From contig NC_081844.1 in the NCBI RefSeq assembly GCF_963259705.1, forward strand, positions 44,147,341 through 44,211,340: a DNA stretch of 64,000 nt, given 5' to 3'. This stretch comes from Myotis daubentonii (Eukaryota > Chordata > Mammalia > Chiroptera > Vespertilionidae). Each line of letters opens with the position of its first letter. The first letter of the stretch is position 1. The translations under genes were made by a program, and so were the position numbers. Below, piece after piece: positions 23,522 through 33,950 of this stretch. The notes under the pieces are model-generated. The model saw nothing but the letters and a program-made list of their open reading frames with translations. It was not told where the DNA came from and did no database searches.

Positions 23522-24279
23522 TCTATACTAATAGACAAATATGTAAATTGACTGTCCCTTCATGATGCCCATAGCCAATTAGGAGTGGGTATGCAAATTA
23601 ACCCAACAAAGATGGCTGGCCTGTGGGCAGTGCACATGTGCACAGGCGCCAAGCAGCCGGGGGCAGGGTGGGCCACAGATGTCCCCGGGACCCCACCTGC
23701 TCCGAGCCTATGGCCAGTGTGCATGCCAGCGCCAAGCGGCCAGGGTTCCGGGGACACCACTGGAGGTCCAGTACTATCAGCTGGCCTGGAGGTGGCTGGA
23801 GCTCCCAGTCCTTTTGGTTTTTGCAGTCCCTGGACCGGAAGCAGAAACCAAGAGCACTGGGAGCACCAGGAATTCTGGGAATCGTAGTTCTGGTGGCAGA
23901 CATGTTGTGGGATCTCTAGACACTAGAGCAAAGTGAACCTGGAGCAAGTTACTGTTGTAGTTGGGGGATGGATGGAATGCAAAGGTGAGAGATATAAGTA
24001 AAGTCATAGTGTTGAGAAAAAATTAAAAGGAAGATATCCTTCAACTTCTAGGAAATCTCCACCAATGGAGTAAAGAAATAAAAAAAAGATCTCTATTATT
24101 CTGTGAGCACCAAACTAAACTTGGCTGGGGTCTCAGACAATTCGCTCAGATGATTGCAAAGACAGACAGAAACTCCCAGATTGGAGAAGGCACCCCTGAG
24201 GGCTCCTAGATTGGAGAGAGTGCAGGTTGATCTGAGGAACCCACCCCCTGTGCATGAATTTCCTGCACCAGGCCCCTAG
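23522..24279 (+). mobile_element. Helitron carrying a promoter-like GC-rich passenger
   Basis: Starts TCTATACTAATAGACAAATA and ends GGCCCCTAG at 24279 after a GTGCATGAATTTCCTGCAC hairpin. The 5' module is present: AGCCAATTAG, ATGCAAAT, AAAGATGG. The middle (about 23600-24000) is GC- and CpG-rich, unlike the flanks. It holds ACCGGAAGC (ETS-like, 23834-23842), a ZNF143-like ACTACGATTCCCAG on the minus strand (about 23875-23888), and later GCAAAGGTGAGAG, a good 5' splice-donor match. I infer a captured host promoter and first-exon fragment; the source gene is not recognised. Frames on both strands here lack protein features. Confidence 0.8.
23834..23888. promoter_or_regulatory. ETS-like and ZNF143-like motif pair
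   Basis: ACCGGAAGC matches the ETS/GABP consensus. About 35 bp on, the minus strand reads ACTACGATTCCCAG, one base from the ACTACAATTCCCAG core bound by ZNF143/THAP11. Such pairs are typical of CpG-rich housekeeping promoters. Activity is inferred, not shown. Confidence 0.45.
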
Positions 24280-24283
24280 TTTA

Positions 24284-24443
24284 TAATAAAAAAAGCATAA
24301 TATGCTAATTAGACTGGAAGACCTTCCAGATGAAGCCGAGGCTGCGAGTGAAGCCCAGAGCCCAGGTGCCAGAGGGAAGCTGGTGCCGGCAGCTGGGTGA
24401 AGGAAGGCCTACTCTTGCACGATTTCATGCATTGGGCATCTAG
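24284..24443 (+). mobile_element. Small Helitron directly after the previous Helitron
   Basis: Reads ATAATAAAAAAAGCATAATATGC at its start and ends GGGCATCTAG at 24443. Same family as 19411-19587. It starts within a few bases of the CTAG end of the preceding Helitron, giving a head-to-tail pair. Confidence 0.8.
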
Positions 24444-24954
24444 TGTGTTAATAAGACCTTTATCTGAGGTTTTATATTGCAATTTCATTTGAAACCTTTT
24501 CCTTGACTGCTTCACTTTCCTTCAGTGTCTATGTTAGATTCCATGCATTAGATAAAACAGCTGCCTCTCCTAGTCTTGCAGGGATGGCCTCATGTAGGAG
24601 ATGAAACATACTGTTCAATCATGCCCTCGCTCTTGGTTGTCTCTCAACCTTTGTAATTGTCCAAGCAGCCTACTTTGTTCTTAGCAGCTCTGAGTAGTTG
24701 AGGCTGTGCCAAGACCTGCCATTTACCCAAAGAGAGAGCCTTAGTCAGTACTTAGTTTCAGGCTGTTTGGAACCAGACCCGCAGGTGGATGCTTTGAAAG
24801 CATGCAGAAATACCTTTTCCAATGGAGGACTTGGAGATGGGCATTTCTATGTGCTTCCTCTGCCCTGAGCCCTGGGGGAAGAGCCAGGAAAGAACCATTT
24901 CTTTGTTTGCTACTGTCTTATTGAACCTGTGAGCAGAAGCACTGCTGGCCACCA

Positions 24955-25645
24955 GAGACAGGCCACCATGGGATGTGTTCTCTAAGCAGCAGCTGCAAAA
25001 GCTTGGATGCCACATTTGTACACAAGCTCCTTTCTCAGAGACACCAGCAATCTGGTGAGGCAGAGGGAGAGCTGTGCTGGAGCCCAGTGGCTTTCTTTCC
25101 TGGTGTCTGAAGAAGACTATCAGCCCCAGATGTGTTTAATTAGAAGTCCTCCCCCCGCCCCCCGCCCCCCAGGCTGCAGTGATGAAGATAAGCTAATAGG
25201 CTTCTTTCACAGAAAGACTGGGTGTTTCAGTCTGCTGCCTCTTCACTGTGCCCTGGGGTGTAGTCATTTAAGAACCGTTCTCCATTTGTTATAGTCCCAT
25301 GGGACCCTCGATCAGCAGAGCCACACAATCAAGGGATGTCACCTGGGCAGTGGCCATAACACTCAGACCACCAGATGTGTGCATAAGCTCATTTTTAGAG
25401 GATGCTCACAGCCTGGTGCATGGCAGAGGGAGAGTGTAAAGGAGACACCTGCCAGCCTCCGGTCTTCTGGAGAGCGTTTCTGTAGGTCCCCAGAGGTGTG
25501 TTAAATTACATGTCCGCCCCTCCGTCTAAAGCTCAAAGCAAGCAAATGGGCCTCTTTCACGGAAAAATGGCACTTTTCATTGGGCTGCCTCTGCTTGTCC
25601 CTGGGTTACAGCCAAGTGCGTCTGCATAAACTGTTTCTCAGTTCA
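24955..25645 (-). repeat. Tandem ~330-bp duplication in L1 5' UTR
   Basis: Two diverged units (about 24955-25300 and 25310-25645) share the order: ACAAGCTCCTTT/ATAAGCTCATTT, GGCAGAGGGAGAG, GATGTGTTTAATTA/GGTGTGTTAAATTA, a C-rich run, CTTTCACAGAAA/CTTTCACGGAAA, and a CTGCCTCT segment. L1 5' UTRs often carry repeated monomer-like units. Confidence 0.65.
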
Positions 25646-26610
25646 CCATGGCCTTGCGAAATTTGTGGTCAAAAAATCCATTGGCCTTAAAAGTTAGCTG
25701 TTTGGGGAGCTTGTCTCTCAGGTGCAGGTCCTAAACATTGTGATGCCAGCTATGGGCTCAAACCCTTTACACCTCAGGGAGAAATTTGGAATTGCGATTT
25801 TCTCTGGATTGCGGATTGCCCCACTAGGGTTGGAGTTTATGGTAATGTTGTGTCTCGGCTTCTCCTACCCACATCAATGAGTTTTTTCTTATTTGCCTTA
25901 TGTGTGGGAGTCACTCAGCTGTGTTTTGGGTGTTGTTGTTTTTTCAGAGAAAATTGGGATATTCCTTTACCCACTGAGTGCTGGAGTCCTTACAATACCT
26001 AGAGAAAAACAATTTGCTGAGACTTGCACAGGAGGAAGAGTGATTTTTATTTGTGTGTAATTATATCCCTGGGTTTCCAAAGTCCCATTTCCCTTAATCC
26101 AGTCCTGGAAGAAGTGTAGCTGGAGTTTCAGTAGCGCTAAAAGCAAAGCCAGTGACCAGAGTTTCTGGTCCATGTTGCAGCCGGGTCCAGTTCAGCATCA
26201 TGCTGATTACATCCATTAATCCATTGTGAGGGTGCAGGGGAGCCGAGAGAGTGTGCTCCCTGCAACAAGAGTCCAGGGGATTAAAAATCTCAAATTGCAT
26301 GCCCTTACAGTGGCCATGTCCATTCTAGCCAATGACCTGTTCCCAGGTGTGACTGATAGTATATGCTTGAGCTAGTGCCCCCCACTTCCTGAGCATGCAT
26401 CAATCTTTTCCCTGTCCAGTCCCTTCCCCCAGAGATCTGCAGAGAATAGACTGGTGGCTCCCTGGGGAGTGTGAAGCTTCAGCTTCCTGGTAAAGCTGTC
26501 CAATTTTGGCATCTCCCTTATAAATAACTAGGTTAATTACAATGATATCCTATTCATTGTGTCCACAGGAAGAGATGAGCTCAGGATCTTTCTGTTTAGG
26601 TATCTGGAAA

Positions 26611-27060
26611 TGGAACCAGCTGAATAATGTAATTTTTTTTAAAAAAAAGGACTTCTATAATGTCTTTTGTAACTTTTGTTATATAATGTCTCTTGAAATC
26701 CTTAATCTTCAACTTAAAGTTTTCTAAAAAGAAAAAAAGAAGTAGTTAATTTAGGACCTGGTGAGAAGTGAGTTCACTTCATTGTGTGTGTGTGTGTGTT
26801 GCCTTTTATTAGGTTTAGGAACTCAAGTGTTCATCAGAATTGTGTTTGGGGAAATAATATTTTGGGGAAGGTCAGATTTACAAAAGCATTCAAAAGCACA
26901 CGAGTGATAGAATTTGTAAGATAATCTTTAGAAATCTCATATAAAGTGTAAAAGTGAGAAAACACTGAGCTAGTATCATCACTCCCCAAAAAAGTATGAC
27001 ATATTCACACAGAAACTTACTTTTTGCTTGAAAAAAATGAATATCCATATAAGAATGAAA
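26611..27060. other. No gene seen
   Basis: Short AT-rich interval with a small (TG)n run near 26785. No element recognised. Confidence 0.5.
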
Positions 27061-27568
27061 TGATTGAGTTATTACTGTGTTTTAATCATTTATTTCAGTT
27101 CTGCATTCCTTTATCGATAACTTACTATGTATATCAGGCATTGTGAGATCAGTTGTAATGTCTCTGCCTTCATTTTATTTATTTAAATCTAGCTAATGTT
27201 TTTTCAGTTTTGTTTATCTTTCCATAGAACTAGCTCTTTTTTAATTGATATTTCCTGGTCTATATTTTATTGATTTCTGTTCTGATCTTGTTACTTCTTT
27301 CCAGCTGCTAACTTTGGGCTTAATTTGTTCTTCTTTTCTAGTTCTTTGGGCTGTAAAGTAAAATTGTTTAAGATCTTCCTAGTTTATTAATAAAGGCATT
27401 TATTACTACAAACTTCCCTTTAGAATTGCTTTTGCAACATCTCACAGGTTTTGATGTGTGCTTCCATGTTACTGTGTTTCAAGATATTAATTTTTGTTGT
27501 GATTTCTTCATTGAAATATTGGTTTTTCAGGATCATGTTTGACCTCCACATGTTTATGAATTTTTTAC

Positions 27569-27695
27569 AAAAACTAGCAAGAGAAAAACAAGGTTATTAT
27601 ACGATGATAAAAGGGTCAGTACATCAAGAGGACATGACAAATGAAAACATAGGCACCCACATTAGTGCACTTAAATATATAAAGAAAATTTTATG
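27569..27695 (+). mobile_element. Inverted LINE-1 ORF2 block
   Basis: Within a minus-strand L1, this stretch reads on the plus strand as ORF2 endonuclease sequence: the frame gives GYYTMIKGSVHQEDMTNENI followed by an IGTHISALKYIKKIL-like segment. L1 on the minus strand resumes on both sides. It is either an internal inversion or an independent short insertion. Confidence 0.65.
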
Positions 27696-28616
27696 TTAAT
27701 TATTTTTAATATATTTAGGTGTTCCATAGTATATTTTATTTTGTCTAAGTATAGCTATACCTGCTCTCTTGTGGTTTCCATTTGTTTGAAATATCATTTC
27801 CCAGTCCTTCACTTTCCACTTGTATCTTTAAAGCTTAACTGAGTTTCTTGTAGACAGCATATAGTTAGGTTTTGTGTGTTTTTTAAAATCCATTCAACCA
27901 CTTTATGAATTTTAATTAGAGAATTTAATCCATTTACATTTAAAGTAGTTATTGATATGTAAGGTCTTACTGTCACCATTTTGTTAATAGCTTTCTAATT
28001 GCTTTGTGTTTCTTTAATTTTTCCCTCTCTTAATGTATTTCTTCATTAGTTGATAATTTTTTTGTGTGTGATATGCTTTCTTTTTTCTTTATTGTTTGTG
28101 TATCAAAGGCTCTCATGATACATTTTTTAAAACTAATAGCTATAATTGTATAAGAAAGTTCTACCCATTTACTTGCACCCTCTCAATTTATGTTGACATC
28201 CCAGTTTACATATTTTTGCATTGTGTATCCATTCATATAATATTGTAACTGTAATTATTTGTAACACTTTGCAATATTAGGGTATACTTAATTTGACTAT
28301 ATATTTACCTTTACCAGTGAATTTTATACTTTCATATATTTTCATGTTACTAATTAGCATCCTTTTTATTAGCTTGAATTCCTTTTAGCATTTCTTGTAG
28401 AACAGATCTAGTGGTGATAAATTCCCTTAGGATTTGTTTTAGTAGGAAGGTATTTACTTCTTCTTCTGTTCTGAATGACAGCTTTGCTAGGTAAAATATT
28501 CTTAATTGACAGTTGTTTTCTTTGTCCAATTTGAATGTATCATTCCTCTCTGTCCTGGCCTGCAACATTTCTTCTCAGAAATGCTGATAGTTTTATATTG
28601 ATTTCTTTATATATGA

Positions 28617-28787
28617 CTAGAGGCCCAATGCACGAAATTTGTGCAAGAGTAGGCCTTCTTTCCCCTGGCTGCCGGCACCGGCTTCCCTCTGGCACCCAGG
28701 ACCCGGGCTTCCCTCCAGCAGCCAGCGGGCACCTGCCAGCTTTATCCATCCGGTCTAATTAGCATATTACACTTTTATTATTATAGA
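28617..28787 (-). mobile_element. Small Helitron in L1 ORF1
   Basis: On the minus strand it starts TCTATAATAATAAAAGTG and ends TGGGCCTCTAG at 28617, after a TTGCACAAATTTCGTGCA hairpin. The body CCGGGTCCTGGGTGCCAGAG marks the same family as 19411-19587. Confidence 0.88.
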
Positions 28788-31169
28788 TGATTCTTTTTTC
28801 TCTCACTGCTTTCAAAATTCTCTTTTTAAAAATGATTTGAAGACCTTGATTATGGTGTGTCTCATTGAAGACCTTTTATTGGTTGGATATGTTGGGGTCT
28901 TTGAGCTTCCTGTGCCTCATGATGTTATCTCTTTCCAGATTTTGCTTGTTTTTAACTATTACTTCTTTAAACAATGTTTCTTTCCCTTTCCCACACTCTT
29001 CTCCTTCTGGGTCTCCCATAATGTTGTTATTATTTATTTTATGTCTTCCTACTCACATAGATTTTTTCTGTTTTTAATTCCATTTCCTTTATTCTCCTTT
29101 GACTGGACAAGATCAAGAAACTTGCCTTCAAGCTCACATATTTTTTTCTTCTGCCTGTTTGAGGATGCTGTCTGTTTGAGAATGCTCTTGAAATTATCTA
29201 TTGCATTTTTCATTTCATCCCTTGTATTCTTCATCTTCAGCGTTTTTCATTCCTTTTTTTATTCTATTTCTTTATTGAACTTCTTTTGTTAATGTATCAT
29301 TTTCCTGGGTTCATTGATTTATCTGTTTTCTCTTTAATCTTGCTGAGCATCCTTAATATAATTATTTTAATTCTTTATTAGATAACTCAGATCTCCATTT
29401 CTTTTGGTCCTTTACTGGAATAGTACTGTGTTCCGTTGGTGGTGTCACATTTCCTTGCTTTTTGTGTGTGTGTGTTTCTGGTTGCTTTGTATTTATGTCT
29501 GCATATTTAAGGAAAAGGTCACCTCTTCCAGTCTTTTTAGAGCAGCTTCAGTGAGGAAAGTATTTTATCTGGAGGTGTATAAAGGTACTGACTCAGTGGA
29601 CTACAGCCTATTTGGGTCCTGAGAAGGCACAGTGGTGTACTTTATGCCACTCTTCTGGCTGCGGTTGACATTGGACAAACTATGGGGTTCTTCTCTGGCC
29701 AAAACTGCAGGGGACCTGCAGGTAGCAGTGCCAAGTAGGGTTATTTGGATGTTCAGAGCCCAGGTTGCTGAGATTTTCTTGGGTTTTTATTGTTGTTTGT
29801 TTTCTGTAGGAGGAAATTCAAGCTTAGGGATCCTCAGCACCAAGTATGCTGGCTCTCAAAGCAGTAGTGGAGCCAGGGTCCAGGGGTCAGGTGCAAGTAC
29901 TGCCGAAGGGCATGGATCCTACAGCACAGATGCATTTGCTATGGCTGCGGCACTAGTACTGAGTGTGTGGGTGTGGGCAGATATCCCATAAAACCAGTAC
30001 GTGAGGTCAAGGGCTCACCATAGAGACTCCAGCTGGCAGTCCGGGTGACTCAGCATCATTCTCCCTGGTATGACAAGGTGAAGGGGCAGCTTGTGCCCAG
30101 GGAGTAGGGTGCAGTATTTGTACTGCCGGCAGATGGTGGTCAAAGTCTTTACTTTGACCCCAGTGGGAAGCCACGGGATAGCAGTAGTATAATTCCAGTG
30201 GTGGGCTGTTAAAGCCTCATGTTGGTACCCAGGGAGCTGGGCTGAGTGCAGTGGTAGCACAGTCCCCTCAAGGACAGTTCAGAGCCATGTCCTGGGGCTC
30301 TGAGGGACAGTCACAGAAATGACTAGTCAGAGCCACAACCGGAGGCACAGGGAGTGGGGTTTAGGGCAGCACTACCATAATCTGGGCAATGAAAGATAGA
30401 GATGTGGTCTGGTTTGCAGGGGCAGGGCTCAGGCAGTAGTCCCACCACTGTTAATGATGGTTCTGAACCTCCATATGGATGGGAGTGAACCTCAGGGCAG
30501 TGGCAGCCTGGTCCCAGCAACAATGGGTACAAGCCTTGACCTACATGGCAAGTTTGGCTCAGAGTTGTGGCAGCACCCTGGCAATGGCTATACAGAGCTG
30601 TAATGTATAAGGCTGTGAAGGAAACGTAGGGTCGCAGCAGTACCTTTAGCAGTGACAATTCAGAGCTGCAACCTAGAATTCAGAGCAGCAACAGCACAGC
30701 CTGGACTTGGGACTTTGGGGACAGAAATGGGTAGAGTACAGTGGCAGCTCTCATCTCATAGATGATGCAGCGTGTGCCTCACGCCTGAGGTCAAGGCACA
30801 GCATCACTGTGGTCCCTAAGGGCAAGTGTCCCCTCAGTAACAGCTCCGGCCTCTGGGGGCAGATGCAGAGGGGAGTACTCCACGCTGCTATTTCAGCCAA
30901 GATCAGCATCAGTGGAGACTGTGGGATCCCCTGTAGCAAAGGCTGCAGATGTCTCAATTTAAGGCTTGTAGGGTTCTTCTGCTCCCCTTTTCTCTGTGTG
31001 GAGAACTTGCTAAAGGGGACCCCATCCAGTGCCAAACTGCTCCTGGCTGGGGGAGGGGGTGACACAGGCAAAATGCTTTCTGCACTTTTCTATTTGGCCA
31101 TCCTCTAGTTTTGAGCTCTGCAGGGTTCTTACTGCTTTTTCTTTATAATCTGGAGATTTCTCTGAGCTT

Positions 31170-31191
31170 TTTTTTTTTTTTTTTTTTTTTT
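31170..31191. repeat. Poly-T tract
   Basis: A run of about 22 T between two minus-strand L1 bodies, consistent with the poly-A tail of the one that follows. Confidence 0.8.
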
Positions 31192-31194
31192 AGT

Positions 31195-32600
31195 TTGCAA
31201 TTATTTACTGTCTTGCTGATGATACTGCTATTACCCATGTTAAAAAAACCATTCTCCTTTGGTTGTACCTTTGGCTTATGTCTAAAAGTTTGGGACTATT
31301 ATGAATAAAGGTGCTGAAAATATTTTTTTGCAAATCTTTTTTTGTGCACATGTTTCCATTTCTCTTAGGTTAAAAATTGAGAATAAATACTTTGGTTAAT
31401 AGGTTTGATATATATTTTACTTGATAAGAAAATGCCAAACTGTTTCCCAAAGTAGTTGTACCATTTTACCTACTCAGTAACAATGAGAGTTCATATTGTA
31501 CCACATCTTTACCAGAATTTGGGTTTGTCATTTTAGCCTTAATATGTTAGAAATGGTCATTATGGTCTTAATATGCACTGTCCCAATGGTTAAAGATGAA
31601 CAGTTTTTGTTTGTGCTTATTAGCTACTTGTATATACAGAGTGAGGCAAAAGTAGGTTAACAGTTGTGAGTATGCAGAACAGAATTTATTCTTGTATTAT
31701 TTTCCATATGCATAACTGTAAACCTACTTTTGTCTCACTCTGTATACTTCTGAAAAAGGTCTAAGTTTTTGTCCATTTTAATTGTCATCCTTCTTTCATT
31801 ACTTATTTGTGTGAGTTCTTATGTATTCTGGACAAGGAAGCTTTCCAAGGAAGCTTTCCATCAACTCTATGGCTGGCCTTTCCATGTTTTTAAGGATATG
31901 CATTTTTCAAAGTTTATATTTTTTATAGGATTCATTTCACCAATATTTGTCTCTATGGTAATTGTTTTTGTTATTGCTAAGAAATCCTTGCCTATGTATG
32001 CCAGCACATAAATGTTGTCTTTTGCGAAGTGTTACAGTTTTAGCTTTTGCATTTAAGCCTATTATCTACCTCAAACTAATTTTTGTGTATTGTGTGAAAT
32101 AGTTTCCTTTTTGTTGTTCTGTTTTGTGTTTTCAGGTATTGAAGAAACATTTGTTGGAAGACTCACTCCCCTCTCAATGGCCTTGGCAGCTTTGGTGAAA
32201 TACAGTTGACCAGGTACGTGTGGGTTATTTCTGAACTCGATTCTGCATTTTCATCAATGCTGCACTGTGTTAATCACTATAGATTTATAGTAAGTCTTAA
32301 AAGTAGGTAGTGAAAATCCTCTAATATCATTCTTCTTTGTTAAGATTATTTGCCTATTTTATATCCTTTGTATATCCTTCCCCATTTTACAGGTAGTTGG
32401 TCACTTTCTTTTTGTAGAAATTCTGCTAGAATTTCATTAAATCTGTAGATCAATATAATATAATGGACAACTTAGCAATAATTCATTTCTAGTCCATAAT
32501 CATCACATTTCTCTCCATTTATTTTGGTTTCTCTTATTTCTTTCAACATGTGCTATTGTTTTCCATGTAGAAGTGATCTTTTGATAAATGTATCATTAAC
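31195..32600 (-). mobile_element. Old LINE-1, ORF2 C-terminal to RT region
   Basis: Plus strand shows complement landmarks of L1 ORF2: 'aaactgtttcccaaagtagt', 'accagaatttgggtttgtc', 'agaaatccttgcctatg', 'atttcattaaatctgtagat' and 'tctctccatttattttgg'. It is highly diverged and interrupted by the mariner MITE at 31637-31742. Confidence 0.75.
31637..31742 (+). mobile_element. Mariner-type MITE in L1
   Basis: A 106-bp palindromic element flanked by TA (31635-31636, 31743-31744). The ends CAGAGTGAGGCAAAAGTAGG and its complement match for about 25 bp. It has an AT-rich core and no coding capacity. Confidence 0.9.
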
Positions 32601-33950
32601 AAGTTCATGTTATTGGTACTTTAATGCATGACTTAGTTTTATGTTATAATTTTTGGAAATGGCAGACATAAAGTTTGCTCCTATTTCATAGTTCAGTGAT
32701 CCTCTGCTCCTATTGCACCCCACCTCCCTGAGGTGAAGAAAATAGTCTACCTCTAGAAAACATCTTTGGTCTGTGGTTGAGGAATCCTGCTTGTGATGTT
32801 CCCTTTCTGAGCACTTGTCCTTGGATTTGGGACTAGCCTCATCAGTCCCAACAATTGTGTCAGTCAATTCCTTGTAATTACATAATATACAATCTCTTAT
32901 TTTTATAAAACTGTAGTCTCCTACTGATTCTGCATCTCTGGTTGAACACTGACTCCACAGGGTTTGCATATTGTTTCTAGAAGTTGTTTCATAATTTGTA
33001 AAAGAAATTGCCCTAATGTATTGCTATTGTTTTAGTAGCTCTAAAACAAAATTCAATATTTGTGTTTAAAATATTATTAGTTTATTGCCTGTTACCTAAT
33101 TTTTTTTTTTAAATCAAAATGTCTACACAGACTCTTAACTTGGAAAAAAAATCTGTCAGCTCTTCATGGTTATGTTAACACTGTTGTTTTTATTTTAAAT
33201 ACATCCAGCTCTATAAATCTGTCCAATCCATACATGCTAGAATTTGTATAGGATGTTAATCCAACTTCTACAGTTTATGGGAAATCTCTCTAGAAGCCCC
33301 AAATTTAATATAAATGAATTTCCATATACATATTAAAATTTTATAAAATATTTTAAGTTAATATTTACCCTTTCATCTATATTAAGCCATATCATTTGGC
33401 CTCAATATTTGTGATTTAAGATTTGATTGACATTTCCATTTTTTTCTGCATACAGTATTTTTCTCTTGCTGAATTTTCATTTTACATATTTTTAAACTTA
33501 TTTTTTTTCTGATTTACTCTGATATATCTATTCCCTTAGCCTCTATAATCTCTTAGATTTATCATCTAGTTTTATGGATGTTCTCTTGCTTTTGAGGTGA
33601 AAATAATTGTCTTTGGAGGCCTAAACATTTAACTCCACCTATTCATGCATTCCAAAAATAGTTTAATTAGTTAACAGCTAGAGTGGGAAAGGAAAGTTAC
33701 TAAAGAACTGTTAATGTTCATTTGCTCTGTGTGTGGCCTCCTTCTGAGCACATAGGCTGGGGTAGCTTGAAAGTGAAGTATATAAACATAAGAAATAAGA
33801 AGGCAGCAATGGAGCCTTGAGCTCACAGTGTACTTTTTAAGTAAGCACATAGAGCATAAAATGATATTTATGTCTCTCTGCTTCTTCCAATGGGAATTCC
33901 AAGAAAATGTAACTTTACAGCATTTCTGGTTTTATGTATATTGTTTTAAT
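32601..33950. other. No gene seen; possible old repeat
   Basis: The block at 32600-32960 holds a 119-codon minus-strand frame (32610-32969) without recognisable domains. It ends near 'ctctggttgaacactgactc', which recalls the end of an old mammalian repeat. The rest is AT-rich and unassigned. Confidence 0.4.

Larger units (their letters stand above)
18838..26610 (-). mobile_element. Nearly full-length old LINE-1, multiply interrupted
   Basis: On the minus strand, 26610-24450 is an L1 5' UTR with a tandemly duplicated block of about 330 bp. ORF1-type sequence follows in part near 23250-23520, and ORF2 runs from about 23240 (endonuclease) to 19180. The reverse transcriptase region is visible at 20518-20712, where residues around VDDTLYIENP correspond to the catalytic FADD segment but the first two positions of that motif are changed. 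The 3' UTR ends near 18838 with 'ttgagatataatgg' in complement. A (TG)n tract lies at 19293-19344. Insertions are Helitrons at 19411-19587, 23522-24279 and 24284-24443, and a younger L1 at 21885-22594. Frames are broken throughout, so it is inactive. Confidence 0.85.
27061..31105 (-). mobile_element. LINE-1 5' half: 5' UTR, ORF1, start of ORF2
   Basis: On the minus strand, 31105-29600 is a GC-richer 5' UTR with imperfect repeats of about 80-90 bp. ORF1 remnants follow. 29049-29234 is a lysine-rich coiled-coil-like stretch, and 28350-28568 reads LRIFYLAKLSFRTEEEVNTF and REFITTRSVLQEMLKGIQ, the C-terminal landmarks of L1 ORF1p. ORF2 endonuclease sequence runs from about 28000 and the element continues into the middle of ORF2 to about 27061. 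A Helitron (28617-28787) is inserted in ORF1 and a small inverted block lies at 27569-27695. Multiple stops; inactive. The long plus-strand frame at 28837-29292 is only the antisense of ORF1. Confidence 0.85.

Noticed and set aside
28837..29292. 151-codon hydrophobic plus-strand frame
   Set aside because: It is the antisense of L1 ORF1; Phe/Leu/Ser-rich composition comes from complementing A-rich coding sequence.
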